Positions 9,347-18,496 of a stretch of DNA of 64,000 nt are shown here, in pieces (the stretch's first letter is position 1; each line of letters opens with the position of its first letter). The notes beneath the pieces are model-generated. The model made no database searches. It was not told where the DNA came from and was given only the letters and a program-made list of their open reading frames with translations. This DNA comes from Sporolactobacillus terrae DSM 11697 (GTDB lineage: Bacteria; Bacillota; Bacilli; Bacillales; Sporolactobacillaceae). Location of the stretch: positions 22,362 through 86,361 of the forward strand of contig NZ_JFZC01000047.1 in the NCBI RefSeq assembly GCF_000648615.1, given 5' to 3'. The translations under genes were made by a program, and so were the position numbers.

Positions 9347-10291
9347 ATGGGTAAATACATTCTTCACCGATTAATAATCGCTGTACCTATACTTATCGGC
9401 ATATCGATCTTAACGTTCTTCTTGATCCGGCTTGTTCCGGGAGACACGGTAACAGCCATTCTTGGAACCAATTACGACCCGAAACTTGCGCATAAACTGC
9501 GCAGCGAAATGGGACTGGATCAGCCGGTGATCCTTCAATATTTAATTTGGATTGGACACGTCTTTATGGGCGACTTCGGTACATCTTCATTTACGGGACA
9601 GCCGGTGCTTTCAGCCCTTATGGAACGGCTTCCGATCACGCTGGAGCTGGCACTGCTCAGCTTGGTTGTTGCCCTGATCATCGCGATCCCGCTAGGTGTG
9701 CTCGCCGCGTACAAACACGGCACCAGAGCCGATTATGCTTCGGGAACATTCGGCATGTTCGGGATCTCCGTTCCAAACTTTTGGCTGGGCACTTTGCTCA
9801 TTCTCATCTTTTCACTGCACTTGCATCTGCTTCCTTCCGGCGGATACCAGCCGCTGAGCAAAGGTATCGGCGAAAATCTAAGATCATTGCTGATGCCGGT
9901 TATCGCGCTTGGCACAGCGGTTGCCGCCGTAACCATGCGTTCCACACGTTCAGCAATGCTTGATGTACTTAATGAGGACTACATCAAAATGGCAAAAGCG
10001 AAAGGTGCCAGCAATGCGAGAATCATATGGAAACATGGGCTTCGCAACGCATTGGTACCGGTTATGACTGTCGTCGGCATCCAGATCGGCTATCTGCTTG
10101 GCGGATCAGTAATCATTGAACAGGTGTTTGCACTTCCGGGCATGGGCCGGCTTGCACTGCAGGCCATTTCCAATCGTGACTACAGCCTGCTTCAAGGAAC
10201 CATTCTGTTCGTTGCCGTAACCTTCATTATGATTAATCTGATCATTGATGTGATCTACGGATGGATCAATCCAAGCATTCGATATAAATAA
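9347..10291 (+). CDS. Peptide-type ABC transporter permease (DppB/OppB-like)
   Basis: A 314-residue inner-membrane permease with six predicted membrane helices. The DppB-type N-terminus is IPILIGISILTFFLIRLVPGD. The cytoplasmic EAA loop is DYIKMAKAKGASNARIIWKH, ending NALVPV, which docks with the ATPase, and GSVIIEQVFALPGMG is near the C-terminus. It forms a heterodimeric channel with the next gene. The ATG at 9347 follows GGGGCGAG. It belongs to the same transport unit as the lipoprotein at 7422. Confidence 0.93.
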   Translation: MGKYILHRLIIAVPILIGISILTFFLIRLVPGDTVTAILGTNYDPKLAHKLRSEMGLDQPVILQYLIWIGHVFMGDFGTSSFTGQPVLSALMERLPITLELALLSLVVALIIAIPLGVLAAYKHGTRADYASGTFGMFGISVPNFWLGTLLILIFSLHLHLLPSGGYQPLSKGIGENLRSLLMPVIALGTAVAAVTMRSTRSAMLDVLNEDYIKMAKAKGASNARIIWKHGLRNALVPVMTVVGIQIGYLLGGSVIIEQVFALPGMGRLALQAISNRDYSLLQGTILFVAVTFIMINLIIDVIYGWINPSIRYK

Positions 10292-10358
10292 ATGCCTATG
10301 CAGCTCGCTTGAGTATCTTCTAGTGCGCACTTAGTAAGTAAAATGAGGTGATTCACGC

Positions 10359-11195
10359 ATGTTAAAAGTCTGGAATCGTTATCGGCACAACCTTTTGGCA
10401 GTCAGCGGCCTCGTATTTATTCTTCTGCTGATCGTCATCGCCATCTTTGCAAGACAAATCGCACCGCACAATCCATATACAATGAGCACAGCGGCTCGGC
10501 TTACAGGTCCAAGCAGCTCGCATTGGTTCGGCACCGATCAATTCGGCAGAGATATTCTTAGCAGAATCATTTATGGTTCGCGCATTTCTCTTCAAGTCGG
10601 AATCATTGCCGTTGGGGTTTCCTTCATTGTCGGCACGGTTATGGGGGTAATCGCCGGATACAGTGGCGGTTGGGTCGATTCACTGATTTCAAGAATTACG
10701 GACGTTCTGTTTGCGCTTCCGGATATTCTTCTGGCGCTCGTGATCATGGCGATTCTCGGTCCGAGTCTAAACAATTTGATGCTGGCAATCGGCATTGTCT
10801 ATACACCTATTTTCTCGCGTATCGCACGCGGTGCCGTATTAAATATCAGAGATTCCTTATATATTGAAGCCGCCTATTCAATGGGCGTTAAGAAGATTAA
10901 GATCTTATGGCATCATATTCTGCCGAATATCCTCTCGCCGCTGATCGTTCAAGTCACCCTTTCCTTTGCCTTCGCCATCCTATCGGAAGCTGCGCTAAGC
11001 TTCTTAGGCCTTGGCGTCTCGCCGGACACCCCTTCCTGGGGCATCATGCTCAGCAGCGCAAAAGATTGGATGGAACTTGCATGGTGGACGGCTGTATTCC
11101 CGGGGATCGCAATCACGCTTGCGGTGTTCAGTTTCAATAGTGTCGGAGACGGATTGCGCGATGCACTTGATCCAAGAACCGGCACAGGCAACTAA
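10359..11195 (+). CDS. Peptide-type ABC transporter permease (DppC/OppC-like)
   Basis: A 278-residue partner permease. The DppC signature GTDQFGRDILSRIIYGSRIS is near residue 58, followed by the membrane segments and the EAA loop IEAAYSMGVKKIKILWHHIL. The LSEAALSFLGLGVSPDTPSWG tail is diagnostic of the subfamily. The ATG at 10359 has GAGGTG upstream. The gap of 67 bp after the first permease has no visible terminator, so co-transcription is likely. Confidence 0.93.
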   Translation: MLKVWNRYRHNLLAVSGLVFILLLIVIAIFARQIAPHNPYTMSTAARLTGPSSSHWFGTDQFGRDILSRIIYGSRISLQVGIIAVGVSFIVGTVMGVIAGYSGGWVDSLISRITDVLFALPDILLALVIMAILGPSLNNLMLAIGIVYTPIFSRIARGAVLNIRDSLYIEAAYSMGVKKIKILWHHILPNILSPLIVQVTLSFAFAILSEAALSFLGLGVSPDTPSWGIMLSSAKDWMELAWWTAVFPGIAITLAVFSFNSVGDGLRDALDPRTGTGN

Positions 11196-11214
11196 TCGAT
11201 GGGAGGAGAACACG

Positions 11215-12201
11215 ATGAATGACGACCTGCTTCTTGATGTTCGGCATCTCAAAGCATATTTTAGATCAAAACAACGTACCGTGAAGGCGGTCGATGATCT
11301 GTCCTTCACTTTAAAAAAAGGCGAAATTCTCGGCCTTGTTGGTGAATCCGGATGCGGAAAAAGCACAACGACAAAGGCACTGCTCCGCTTAATCGGTAAT
11401 CAAAAAAAGGAGTACCTTGAAGGAGAAGCTTTCTTCGAGGGTGAGGATCTGATCAAAAAAAGCGACAAACAAATGCAGAAGATCCGTGGCAACAAAATTG
11501 GCTTTATTGCACAGAATCCAATGTCTTCGCTCAATCCTGTCTTTACCATCGGCAATCAGATCGCGGAAGTCCCGCAGATGCATCAGCGCGCAGCAAAAAA
11601 TAAAGCCTGGTCGATCGCCTTAAAGATGCTGCAAAAAGTAGGGATTTCCGATCACGAAACCCGTGCCAAACAATATGCACATCAATTCAGTGGAGGTATG
11701 AAGCAGCGCGCAGTTATCGCCATGGCGCTTGCTGGAAATCCATCATTGCTTATTGCCGATGAACCGACAACTGCGCTTGATGTCACGATACAAGCACAAA
11801 TTCTTGACCTGATGGTTAAGCTCAGAGACGAGACGCAAGCAGGGGTTTTGCTCATCACCCATGATTTAGGCGTTGTCGCAGAAGTATGCGACCGCGTCGC
11901 CGTCATGTACGCCGGGAAGATCGTTGAGCAGGCACCGGTTGACGAACTGTTTCATCATCCGCAGCATCCATACACGAAAGGATTGCTGGCATCGATGCCG
12001 AAAATCGGCTCAAGAAAAAAACTGATACCGATCAGCGGCCATCCGCCAAATCTCTATGAAATGCATGGCGGCTGCCTGTTTCAAGAGCGATGCCCCTTCG
12101 CTTTTGACCGCTGCAAAAATGTCGAACCGCCGCTGCATAAAATCGCAGAAAATCATCAGTCTGCTTGTCATTTATCAAGTGAGAGGATGAATTCCTTTTG
12201 A
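11215..12201 (+). CDS. Peptide-type ABC transporter ATP-binding protein (DppD/OppD-like)
   Basis: A 328-residue ATPase. Walker A is GESGCGKST, the Q-loop segment FIAQNPMSSLNP, the signature FSGGMKQR, Walker B LLIADEPTTALD and the switch histidine in THDLG. The C-terminal oligopeptide/dipeptide extension carries the cysteine cluster GGCLFQERCPFAFDRC typical of DppD/OppD. The ATG at 11215 has GGGAGGAG upstream, 19 bp after the permease stop. It powers uptake together with the next ATPase. Confidence 0.94.
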   Translation: MNDDLLLDVRHLKAYFRSKQRTVKAVDDLSFTLKKGEILGLVGESGCGKSTTTKALLRLIGNQKKEYLEGEAFFEGEDLIKKSDKQMQKIRGNKIGFIAQNPMSSLNPVFTIGNQIAEVPQMHQRAAKNKAWSIALKMLQKVGISDHETRAKQYAHQFSGGMKQRAVIAMALAGNPSLLIADEPTTALDVTIQAQILDLMVKLRDETQAGVLLITHDLGVVAEVCDRVAVMYAGKIVEQAPVDELFHHPQHPYTKGLLASMPKIGSRKKLIPISGHPPNLYEMHGGCLFQERCPFAFDRCKNVEPPLHKIAENHQSACHLSSERMNSF

Positions 12202-13184
12202 ACCGTGACTATAAACCATTCATTCGTGTCGATCATCTAAAAAAATATTTTCCAGTTGCTAAAAACTGGCGTGGAAAAAACAGCCAATACGTAAAAGCCG
12301 TCGATGATGTCTCTTTTTCAATCGATGAAGGTGAAACACTTGGCCTTGTTGGCGAATCCGGATGTGGAAAATCAACAACCGGCCGACTGCTGCTGCACTT
12401 GCTGGCGCCGACATCCGGATCACTCTTTTTTGACGGTCAGGACTTAACGCAGCTGTCGAAGCAGGCGCTGTGGCAAAAACGCCGGGAGATGCAATTCATC
12501 TTCCAAGACCCGTACGCCGCGCTTAATCCGAGAATGACCATTCAAGACAGTCTTCATGAGCCGCTAAAAGCTTACGGCGAAGATAAGCGGACGCGCAGCG
12601 AAACAATCAAAACGCTTATCGATGCGGTTGGGATCCCGTCCCAGTACTTGAATCGCTATCCGCATGAATTCTCCGGAGGGCAGTTACAGCGGATCGGCAT
12701 TGCGCGTTCACTCGCATTGAAACCTAAATTTGTGGTCGCCGACGAGCCCGTGGCTGCACTTGATATGAGTATTCAGGCGCAGATTCTCAATCTAATGAAG
12801 GAGCTTCAGCACGCTTTCAATTATACGTATCTCTTCATCTCTCATGATTTGAGTGTGATCGATTATATGAGTGACCGCATCGGCGTCATGTATCTTGGAA
12901 AAATGGTAGAATTAACAGATCGGGATGCATTGTATCAAGAACCCCTGCACCCTTATACCCAGGCCCTGCTCTCGGCAATTCCGATTGCAGAACCAAAACG
13001 ATCCAAGAAGAAAATCATGCTCAAGGGCGAAATTCCAAGTCCTGTCCATCCTCCGTCCGGATGCCATTTCCGAACGCGATGCCCGTTCGCCAAAGCGATT
13101 TGTGCAGAAAAAGAACCGGAGTGGGTTGAAATGAAAAAAGGTCACTATGTCGCATGTCACGTTGTTCAGGAGGCGCACCAATGA
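12198..13184 (+). CDS. Peptide-type ABC transporter ATP-binding protein (DppF/OppF-like)
   Basis: A 328-residue second ATPase starting at a TTG that overlaps the previous stop by 4 bases, which implies translational coupling. It shows Walker A GESGCGKSTTGR, the Q-loop IFQDPYAALNPRM, the signature FSGGQLQR, Walker B FVVADEPVAALD and SHDLSV. The C-terminal cysteine segment is GCHFRTRCPFAKAIC. It forms the ATPase heterodimer with DppD. Its end overlaps the DUF1028 start by 4 bases. Confidence 0.94.
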   Translation: MNRDYKPFIRVDHLKKYFPVAKNWRGKNSQYVKAVDDVSFSIDEGETLGLVGESGCGKSTTGRLLLHLLAPTSGSLFFDGQDLTQLSKQALWQKRREMQFIFQDPYAALNPRMTIQDSLHEPLKAYGEDKRTRSETIKTLIDAVGIPSQYLNRYPHEFSGGQLQRIGIARSLALKPKFVVADEPVAALDMSIQAQILNLMKELQHAFNYTYLFISHDLSVIDYMSDRIGVMYLGKMVELTDRDALYQEPLHPYTQALLSAIPIAEPKRSKKKIMLKGEIPSPVHPPSGCHFRTRCPFAKAICAEKEPEWVEMKKGHYVACHVVQEAHQ

Positions 13185-13873
13185 CTTATTCAATTGTCGC
13201 CAAATGTAAAGAAACCGGATATTTTGGTGCAGCGGTAACCTCATGTTTTCCAGGTATCGGCGCCTACTCCCCGACCATTAAAGCCAATATCGGGATTATC
13301 GCTTCCCAGGGATGGGTCAACCCCACTTTGGGGCCAATTGGAATCAAATACCTGGAAGCGGGCAAAACAGCCAATGAAACGTTAAATACGCTGCTCATGA
13401 AAGATCCGGGCCGAGAATTGCGTCAATTAATCGTCATGGATCATTTTGGAAACAGTGCCGTTTATACCGGTGTTGAAAATGATGATGCCAAAGGGCATAT
13501 TATCGGCGATCAATTTGCCGTTCAAGGCAATATTCTGACCAGTCTGGATGTACTCTATGCCGTAGCGGAAACCTTTGAACGAACCAACGGACCAATACAG
13601 GAACGTCTGCTTGCAGCGATGCTTGCAGGCGACAAGGTCGGCGGAGACGCGCGCGGAAAACAAGCGGCTGCAATCAAAGTGGTGGCTGAGGAGGGGTTTC
13701 CCTTTGTCGACTTTCGTGTCGATGATTCAGCTGAGCCCATTCAGGAATTGAACGCCATTTACAAGAATAATAAGCATGTGCTCATCGATGAATACTATGA
13801 GTGGATCGATGCAGTCCGGGCAGGAGTAAAACTTCAGGATCGCCAAGCAGCGATGAAAAAAGAAAGAGGATAA
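13181..13873 (+). CDS. DUF1028 family protein (Ntn-hydrolase-like fold)
   Basis: A 230-residue protein of DUF1028. The N-terminal MTYSIVAKCKETGYFGAAV and the ASQGWVNPTLGPIGIKYL block are family signatures, as are PGRELRQLIV, FAVQGNIL and the GGDARGKQAAA segment. The C-terminal FVDFRVDDSAEPI also matches. The fold is related to N-terminal nucleophile hydrolases, but the reaction is not established. The ATG at 13181 overlaps the ATPase stop (ATGA) and has AGGAGG upstream, so it is part of the transporter operon. By context it may act on the imported peptide-like compound. No signal peptide is seen, so the site of action is probably the cytoplasm. Confidence 0.88.
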   Translation: MTYSIVAKCKETGYFGAAVTSCFPGIGAYSPTIKANIGIIASQGWVNPTLGPIGIKYLEAGKTANETLNTLLMKDPGRELRQLIVMDHFGNSAVYTGVENDDAKGHIIGDQFAVQGNILTSLDVLYAVAETFERTNGPIQERLLAAMLAGDKVGGDARGKQAAAIKVVAEEGFPFVDFRVDDSAEPIQELNAIYKNNKHVLIDEYYEWIDAVRAGVKLQDRQAAMKKERG

Positions 13874-13877
13874 TCCT

Positions 13878-15986
13878 TTGACGATCAGAACCCGCAACCA
13901 GAAACAACCGGATAACCGTCATTTTGTCGCAGCAACGCTTCACAATTGGTGCAGTCGTTTTGCGCTGACCCATCTCTCATTGTGGGAACGGGTCGGAGAC
14001 AGAAAGCACTGCATCTGGGCCTTCCCTCAGCAGGACTATATCGCCAAATTGCCAAAGGCAGCGGACTGCGTTTCTGTAGCGGATCATTTTTTGCTTGTCT
14101 TCGATACGGAAAAAACGGCCGTTTTTCGTGACTATTTGCAGCAGTGCCGTACATTTCTGCCTGTATGCTTTGAAGCGGCATTAGCCTTAGAGAAGCGCAG
14201 CGTTGAAGAAAAGCTTTGGCTCGGTCTGAGCGGGGAGGTATTAAATGACGTTGACGACTCCTTTTACACAAAATTGCTGGACACGCTGATTACAGGTCTC
14301 CCTGGTGCCGAGGCCGGCTTATTGCTACTGAATAACGAGCGGACAAGCAAACTGGTCATTGAGTCCGGCATCGGATTCGATCATGAATATTATCAACGCA
14401 TTCAGCTCTCATCCGATGAGTCGCTCGCCGGCACCGCCTTTTCTAAACAAGAATTGCTGGTTTATAACACGAAAACAGCTCTTCAACAAGCCATGGCATC
14501 CCTGTCGCCGAAAAACCGGGACTATCTGATTCAGGCAGCACAGTGGAAGCGGATGCCCAGCACGGCGCTTGCTTTTCCAATTATCAACAACCAGCAATCC
14601 TTTGGTGTTGTTGTTTTGTTTGGTTTCAGCGACGGCTCCTGTTTTTCACCGGAAATCGTTGATACACTGCAGAACGTTCTAAACTATATTTCATTATTAT
14701 ACGGTCGTTATAAGAACCAGCGCGAAGCGAAAAAGACGAAGCGTGAACTGGATATCACCTATCGCGCGCTTCGCACCGAGCACTCGCAGCTGCGAAAAAC
14801 GCTCGACTTATATAACATTCTGACTGCATTGAGTCGTAATAACAAAGGCATCAATGAAATCATGAGCGCGATGTACAGCACCGCACATACGCCAATTGTC
14901 TATTATGATGAACTGCTCTTTCCTATTGCCTCCTGCGGAACCAGTGAGCAGCACGTACTGCCGGACCATTTTTTAAAAACACGTGAAGCACGTTATTCCG
15001 TACGCGTGAAAAAATGGCAGCTGCTCAAACTGACAGAGGATGAACTTTTGTTAATCATCCCCGTAGTCGGTGCTGAACGCGTGATCGGATTTCTCTGTGC
15101 CTGGATCAATAAAAATACGTTCAACGACAGTGACCGGACCTTGCTTGAGTACAGCGCCTCATTTCTTGGACTTGAGTCCATGAAACGGCAGGCTGTTGAG
15201 CAGACAAAGCGACAGCTGTTCGGTGATATCTTTGATCAGGTGCTGAGTAATACTTTTAACGAGAACATGCTTCAGCAGGCAAAAAATCTAGATCTGAATG
15301 AGAAGGATCTTTACACCGTGCTCATCTGCGAGTACACGCATGCGGCAACTCCGGGAATTCAGGAGCAATTTGCCAGTGAAGCCTGCATGAAGTGGCTGGA
15401 ACAAGCACTCAAGGAAGTGACGATTAAAGGCTTGGTTGCCCACAGAAGAGGAGCCATTGTCGCCTTTTTATCCTTCCCATCTGATGCTGAGAAACGAACC
15501 ATTGATTCGAAACTGACGCGCTTCAGCACCCGCATTAATCAATTTCCGGGGGCGATCAAAGTAGGCATCGGCCGTTTGGAGGAGGGATTTATTCGAATAA
15601 ATCAATCCTACAACGACGCCCGGCAATGCATCCGATTGCTCAAAAAGAAAAAAAGCGGCAAAGTGTACCGTTTTTCCAGCGGCGGGATTGATCATTTGCT
15701 CATGAATCATGACCCGGATGAGCTGAAGCTTTTTGTTGAGGATCATCTGGGCCTGCTGCTGGAGTATGATGCACGCAAGCATAAAGAACTCTTAAAAACA
15801 CTCCTCGTCTATTTGGAGCATAATCGTAATCTGCAGAAAACAACAGAGGCATTGATGATCCATCACAATACACTGTATTACCGGATCAATCAGATTGAAG
15901 CCATTTTATCGGTTAAACTTTCTCATAGCGAAGACTGGATGAACCTCGCCATGGCATGTCGTATCTATCAATTTTTACAAGGTTGA
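13878..15986 (+). CDS. PucR/CdaR-type regulator with GAF domain
   Basis: A 702-residue regulator that closes the transporter operon, starting at a TTG 4 bp after DUF1028. Roughly residues 125-270 look like a GAF sensor domain (GLPGAEAGLLLLNNE, then ALAFPIINNQQSFGVVVLFG). Next come a coiled linker near 280-310 and a second, weaker sensor-like region to about 430. A CdaR-type GGDEF-like segment follows (GIGRLEEGFIRINQSYNDAR). The C-terminal PucR helix-turn-helix (LVYLEHNRNLQKTTEALMIH, then HNTLYYRINQIE) is at about 635-690. PucR regulators usually activate nearby catabolic or transport genes in response to the substrate, so the operon is the likely target. Confidence 0.82.
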   Translation: MTIRTRNQKQPDNRHFVAATLHNWCSRFALTHLSLWERVGDRKHCIWAFPQQDYIAKLPKAADCVSVADHFLLVFDTEKTAVFRDYLQQCRTFLPVCFEAALALEKRSVEEKLWLGLSGEVLNDVDDSFYTKLLDTLITGLPGAEAGLLLLNNERTSKLVIESGIGFDHEYYQRIQLSSDESLAGTAFSKQELLVYNTKTALQQAMASLSPKNRDYLIQAAQWKRMPSTALAFPIINNQQSFGVVVLFGFSDGSCFSPEIVDTLQNVLNYISLLYGRYKNQREAKKTKRELDITYRALRTEHSQLRKTLDLYNILTALSRNNKGINEIMSAMYSTAHTPIVYYDELLFPIASCGTSEQHVLPDHFLKTREARYSVRVKKWQLLKLTEDELLLIIPVVGAERVIGFLCAWINKNTFNDSDRTLLEYSASFLGLESMKRQAVEQTKRQLFGDIFDQVLSNTFNENMLQQAKNLDLNEKDLYTVLICEYTHAATPGIQEQFASEACMKWLEQALKEVTIKGLVAHRRGAIVAFLSFPSDAEKRTIDSKLTRFSTRINQFPGAIKVGIGRLEEGFIRINQSYNDARQCIRLLKKKKSGKVYRFSSGGIDHLLMNHDPDELKLFVEDHLGLLLEYDARKHKELLKTLLVYLEHNRNLQKTTEALMIHHNTLYYRINQIEAILSVKLSHSEDWMNLAMACRIYQFLQG

Positions 15987-16020
15987 GCACGCAGCTTTCG
16001 CAAGCAGCCGCGTGCTTTTT
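15986..16020 (+). terminator. Terminator of the peptide-transport operon
   Basis: The stem AGCACGC/GCGTGCT with an inner AGC/GCT-like pairing is followed by TTTTT. It begins at the last base of the regulator's stop codon and lies directly at the end of the convergent DUF2075 gene. Confidence 0.8.
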
Positions 16021-16021
16021 G

Positions 16022-17257
16022 TCAGCGTCTCTTTTCCTGAAGCGCCATCAACCTGCGCCGCAGCTTCGGATCGCTGGCATACAGATACAGCCCATAAACG
16101 CCGCGCGTCATCAATACATTAATCGCGTTCAGGATGATCTGCTCTTTAATCGCATCGACATGAGCGAGATCATCGCGTTTGACGAACGCCGCACCATCCT
16201 GGTAGTTTTCGGGACGAATCACAAGCTGATCGTTCGGCTCATCATAGGTAACGGTTGGACCGAGAATGACACCGGCATAATTCAAGTCAAAGCCTTGAAT
16301 CGTATACACCGATCCAACTTCATCAATTGTGTCGGCACGCTCAGCCCACGCCTGCTTCTCGGTCGGTTTCGAGCGGTCCCAGCGCACATGGAAATTCGGC
16401 TCATCAATAAAATAGTCCTTGCCGTCGAGCGCATAAGGATAATCATATGTTGCAAGTAAACGAGACAAATGATCGCGACTGTTGCGCGCTTTGATGACTT
16501 GGAAAAGTTCTCCCGCATCATCGAAGATGCGAAAATCAAAGGCTTGCTTGTGCGGCAGCGGCAGCACATGCTTATGGATGAAGGCATTGATCCATTCCGA
16601 AACATCCGCAGCAGCACGCACCCGAAACTGATCGGTTAAATGAAAGGTTTCGCTTGGGATACCGTCCATAAACCGTTTAACAGCCATGGGATTCCAATAG
16701 CTTTTAAATTTCAGTACCTGTTTTTCATCAAAGACGATCACAACCACTCGGCTGCATTTCAAGATTTCCTCAAGCTGGTTGTCCTGATTGAAGCGATTGT
16801 AGCGGTCACTTTTGCTTAGCAGCAGATGTGCCTCATCGACAAAGGCAATGTCCGCGCGTGCTCCGCGTTTGTGCATGAGGTTAATGAACGAGGTGGGACG
16901 AATAAAGTCCTTTTTGCGCACATGCGGCAGTTCTTCAGCAATCTCTTTGTACAGTTTAATCATTTCCGCATGATTGACAATCAGGTAATTCTCCGTATGC
17001 GCCAGCGGATCATCTGCAGCACCGCTGCGTGACGCGCTTTGAATCGTGTTAAAGACGGAACTGAGCACAACACTCTTTCCTGTGCCCGCATCGCCCTGAA
17101 TGACGAACAGTGCCGGATCGGAAGTTTGCACGTGGACCCGGCAAAAAGCTTCAATGCTTTGCTTCAGCTTTTTTTGCTGCTCCGACAACTTTTTGAATGG
17201 TGAGAGCTTGAACACTGCCTGATTATGGTCATGTTGAACGCGACTCGCTTGCTGCAT
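16022..17257 (-). CDS. DUF2075 P-loop ATPase/helicase-like protein
   Basis: A 411-residue superfamily 1-like P-loop protein of DUF2075. Walker A GDAGTGKS is at residues 55-62, Walker B IAFVDEAHLLL near 137-147, and FDEKQVL and LTDQFRV follow. The late motif SVYTIQGFDLNYAGVILGP is typical of this group. The ATG at 17257 is preferred because AAGGAAGTG precedes it; longer in-frame readings upstream would overlap the terminator of msrAB. Relatives are annotated as putative nucleic-acid helicases and sometimes accompany restriction or defence genes. No such neighbour is present here and its function is unknown. It is transcribed alone or by read-through from msrAB. Confidence 0.82.
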   Translation of the reverse strand: MQQASRVQHDHNQAVFKLSPFKKLSEQQKKLKQSIEAFCRVHVQTSDPALFVIQGDAGTGKSVVLSSVFNTIQSASRSGAADDPLAHTENYLIVNHAEMIKLYKEIAEELPHVRKKDFIRPTSFINLMHKRGARADIAFVDEAHLLLSKSDRYNRFNQDNQLEEILKCSRVVVIVFDEKQVLKFKSYWNPMAVKRFMDGIPSETFHLTDQFRVRAAADVSEWINAFIHKHVLPLPHKQAFDFRIFDDAGELFQVIKARNSRDHLSRLLATYDYPYALDGKDYFIDEPNFHVRWDRSKPTEKQAWAERADTIDEVGSVYTIQGFDLNYAGVILGPTVTYDEPNDQLVIRPENYQDGAAFVKRDDLAHVDAIKEQIILNAINVLMTRGVYGLYLYASDPKLRRRLMALQEKRR

Positions 17258-17310
17258 TTTAAAGCACTTCCTTTTTCCCTTTATCTTCCAGTGTAGCGGA
17301 TTCAATCGCA

Positions 17311-17338
17311 GAAAAAAAGAGCGGTTAAAAACCCGCTC
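17311..17338 (-). terminator. Terminator of msrAB
   Basis: On the minus strand GAGCGGGTTTTTAACCGCTC is followed by seven T. The stem overlaps the msrAB stop codon. Confidence 0.85.
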
Positions 17339-18350
17339 ATCGTGCACCTTGTTTAAAAAGCGCCAAGTACTCCCCATAGCCTTCCTTTTCCAAATCTTCT
17401 TTCGGAATAAAACGCAGTGCTGCTGAATTGATGCAGAACCGCGTTCCGGTCGGTTCAGTGAAAACATGGCCGAGATGCGCATCGCCCAGCTTGCTGCGTA
17501 CCTCGGTGCGGGACATACCCAATGTATTGTCCGGATGCGTCACTATCCGATAGGTGCTGATTGGCCGCGTGAAACTCGGCCAGCCGCAGCCCGCATCGTA
17601 TTGATTGGTCGTCGAAAACAACGGTTCACCGGAGACCAGATCGACATAAATCCCGGGTCTACTGTTGTCCCAATATGCGTTTTGAAATGGCGGCTCCGTA
17701 CCGCTTTTCTGCGTCACCTCATACTGGATCGGTGTCATCTGCTCTTTTAACTGCTTATGGTTTTTCTTTGTTCCCCAATGTTCCGCGATAAAATCATCCC
17801 GACCGGAGCCCCGGCGATAGCGCCGATAGCTGCCCGGATCTTTTCGATAATAGTTTTGGTGCGACTCCTCTGCCGGATAGAATGGACCTGCCGCGACAAT
17901 CTCAGTCACAATCGGCTCACGAAAACGTCCACTTTGCTCCAGTTCTTTTTTTGACGCTTCTGCAAGATGTTTCTGCTCGGCATTATGATAAAAGATGGCC
18001 GTTCGGTACTGATCGCCGCGATCATGGAACTGCCCTTGACGATCGGTCGGATCAATCTGCTGCCAGTACCGTTCCAATAACTTGCGATACGGATACACCT
18101 CAGGATCGAACGTAATTTGCACCGCTTCTGCATGTCCCGTTGTTCCGGAGCAGACCTCACGATAGCTTGGGTTTTCCGTATGGCCGCCGGTGTAGCCCGA
18201 GCGCACCTTGATAATGCCCGGTTCTTGATCAAAGGGCTGAACCATGCACCAAAAACAACCACCGGCAAATGTTGCCTTTTGCGTTCGCGTCACATCTATC
18301 CCCCCTGCCCCATCGCTATAATAGGTGAAATCGGTTACTTTTAAGTTCAT
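17337..18350 (-). CDS. msrAB: Peptide methionine sulfoxide reductase, MsrA-MsrB fusion
   Basis: A 337-residue bifunctional enzyme that repairs oxidised methionine. The MsrA half carries the catalytic GCFWC motif at residues 31-35 (Cys32) and [12 protein letters not shown]. The MsrB half carries [11 protein letters not shown] and the catalytic Cys306 in [11 protein letters not shown]. The two halves reduce the S and R epimers of methionine sulfoxide, respectively, with thioredoxin as electron donor. There is no signal peptide, so it is cytoplasmic. The order A then B in one chain is common in Firmicutes. Its start is an ATG at 18350. It fits the oxidative-stress theme shared with ahpCF at 46.9 kb. 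Confidence 0.95.
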   Translation of the reverse strand: MNLKVTDFTYYSDGAGGIDVTRTQKATFAGGCFWCMVQPFDQEPGIIKVRSGYTGGHTENPSYREVCSGTTGHAEAVQITFDPEVYPYRKLLERYWQQIDPTDRQGQFHDRGDQYRTAIFYHNAEQKHLAEASKKELEQSGRFREPIVTEIVAAGPFYPAEESHQNYYRKDPGSYRRYRRGSGRDDFIAEHWGTKKNHKQLKEQMTPIQYEVTQKSGTEPPFQNAYWDNSRPGIYVDLVSGEPLFSTTNQYDAGCGWPSFTRPISTYRIVTHPDNTLGMSRTEVRSKLGDAHLGHVFTEPTGTRFCINSAALRFIPKEDLEKEGYGEYLALFKQGAR

Positions 18351-18496
18351 TATAGCATGACCTAAAGAAGGTCCCGTGATTCAAAGTTTCGCTGCTGCTC
18401 GATTGCGGCCTTATCGCGATATTCCAATCTCGCTAGCAAATACCGGTCTCATCCATTTTTTGACGCAGGGCAAAATCATATGCTTTTCATTTGCTT

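Noticed and set aside
16282..16617. A second frame inside the DUF2075 gene
   Set aside because: Fully contained in a well-supported gene with P-loop motifs; no independent evidence.
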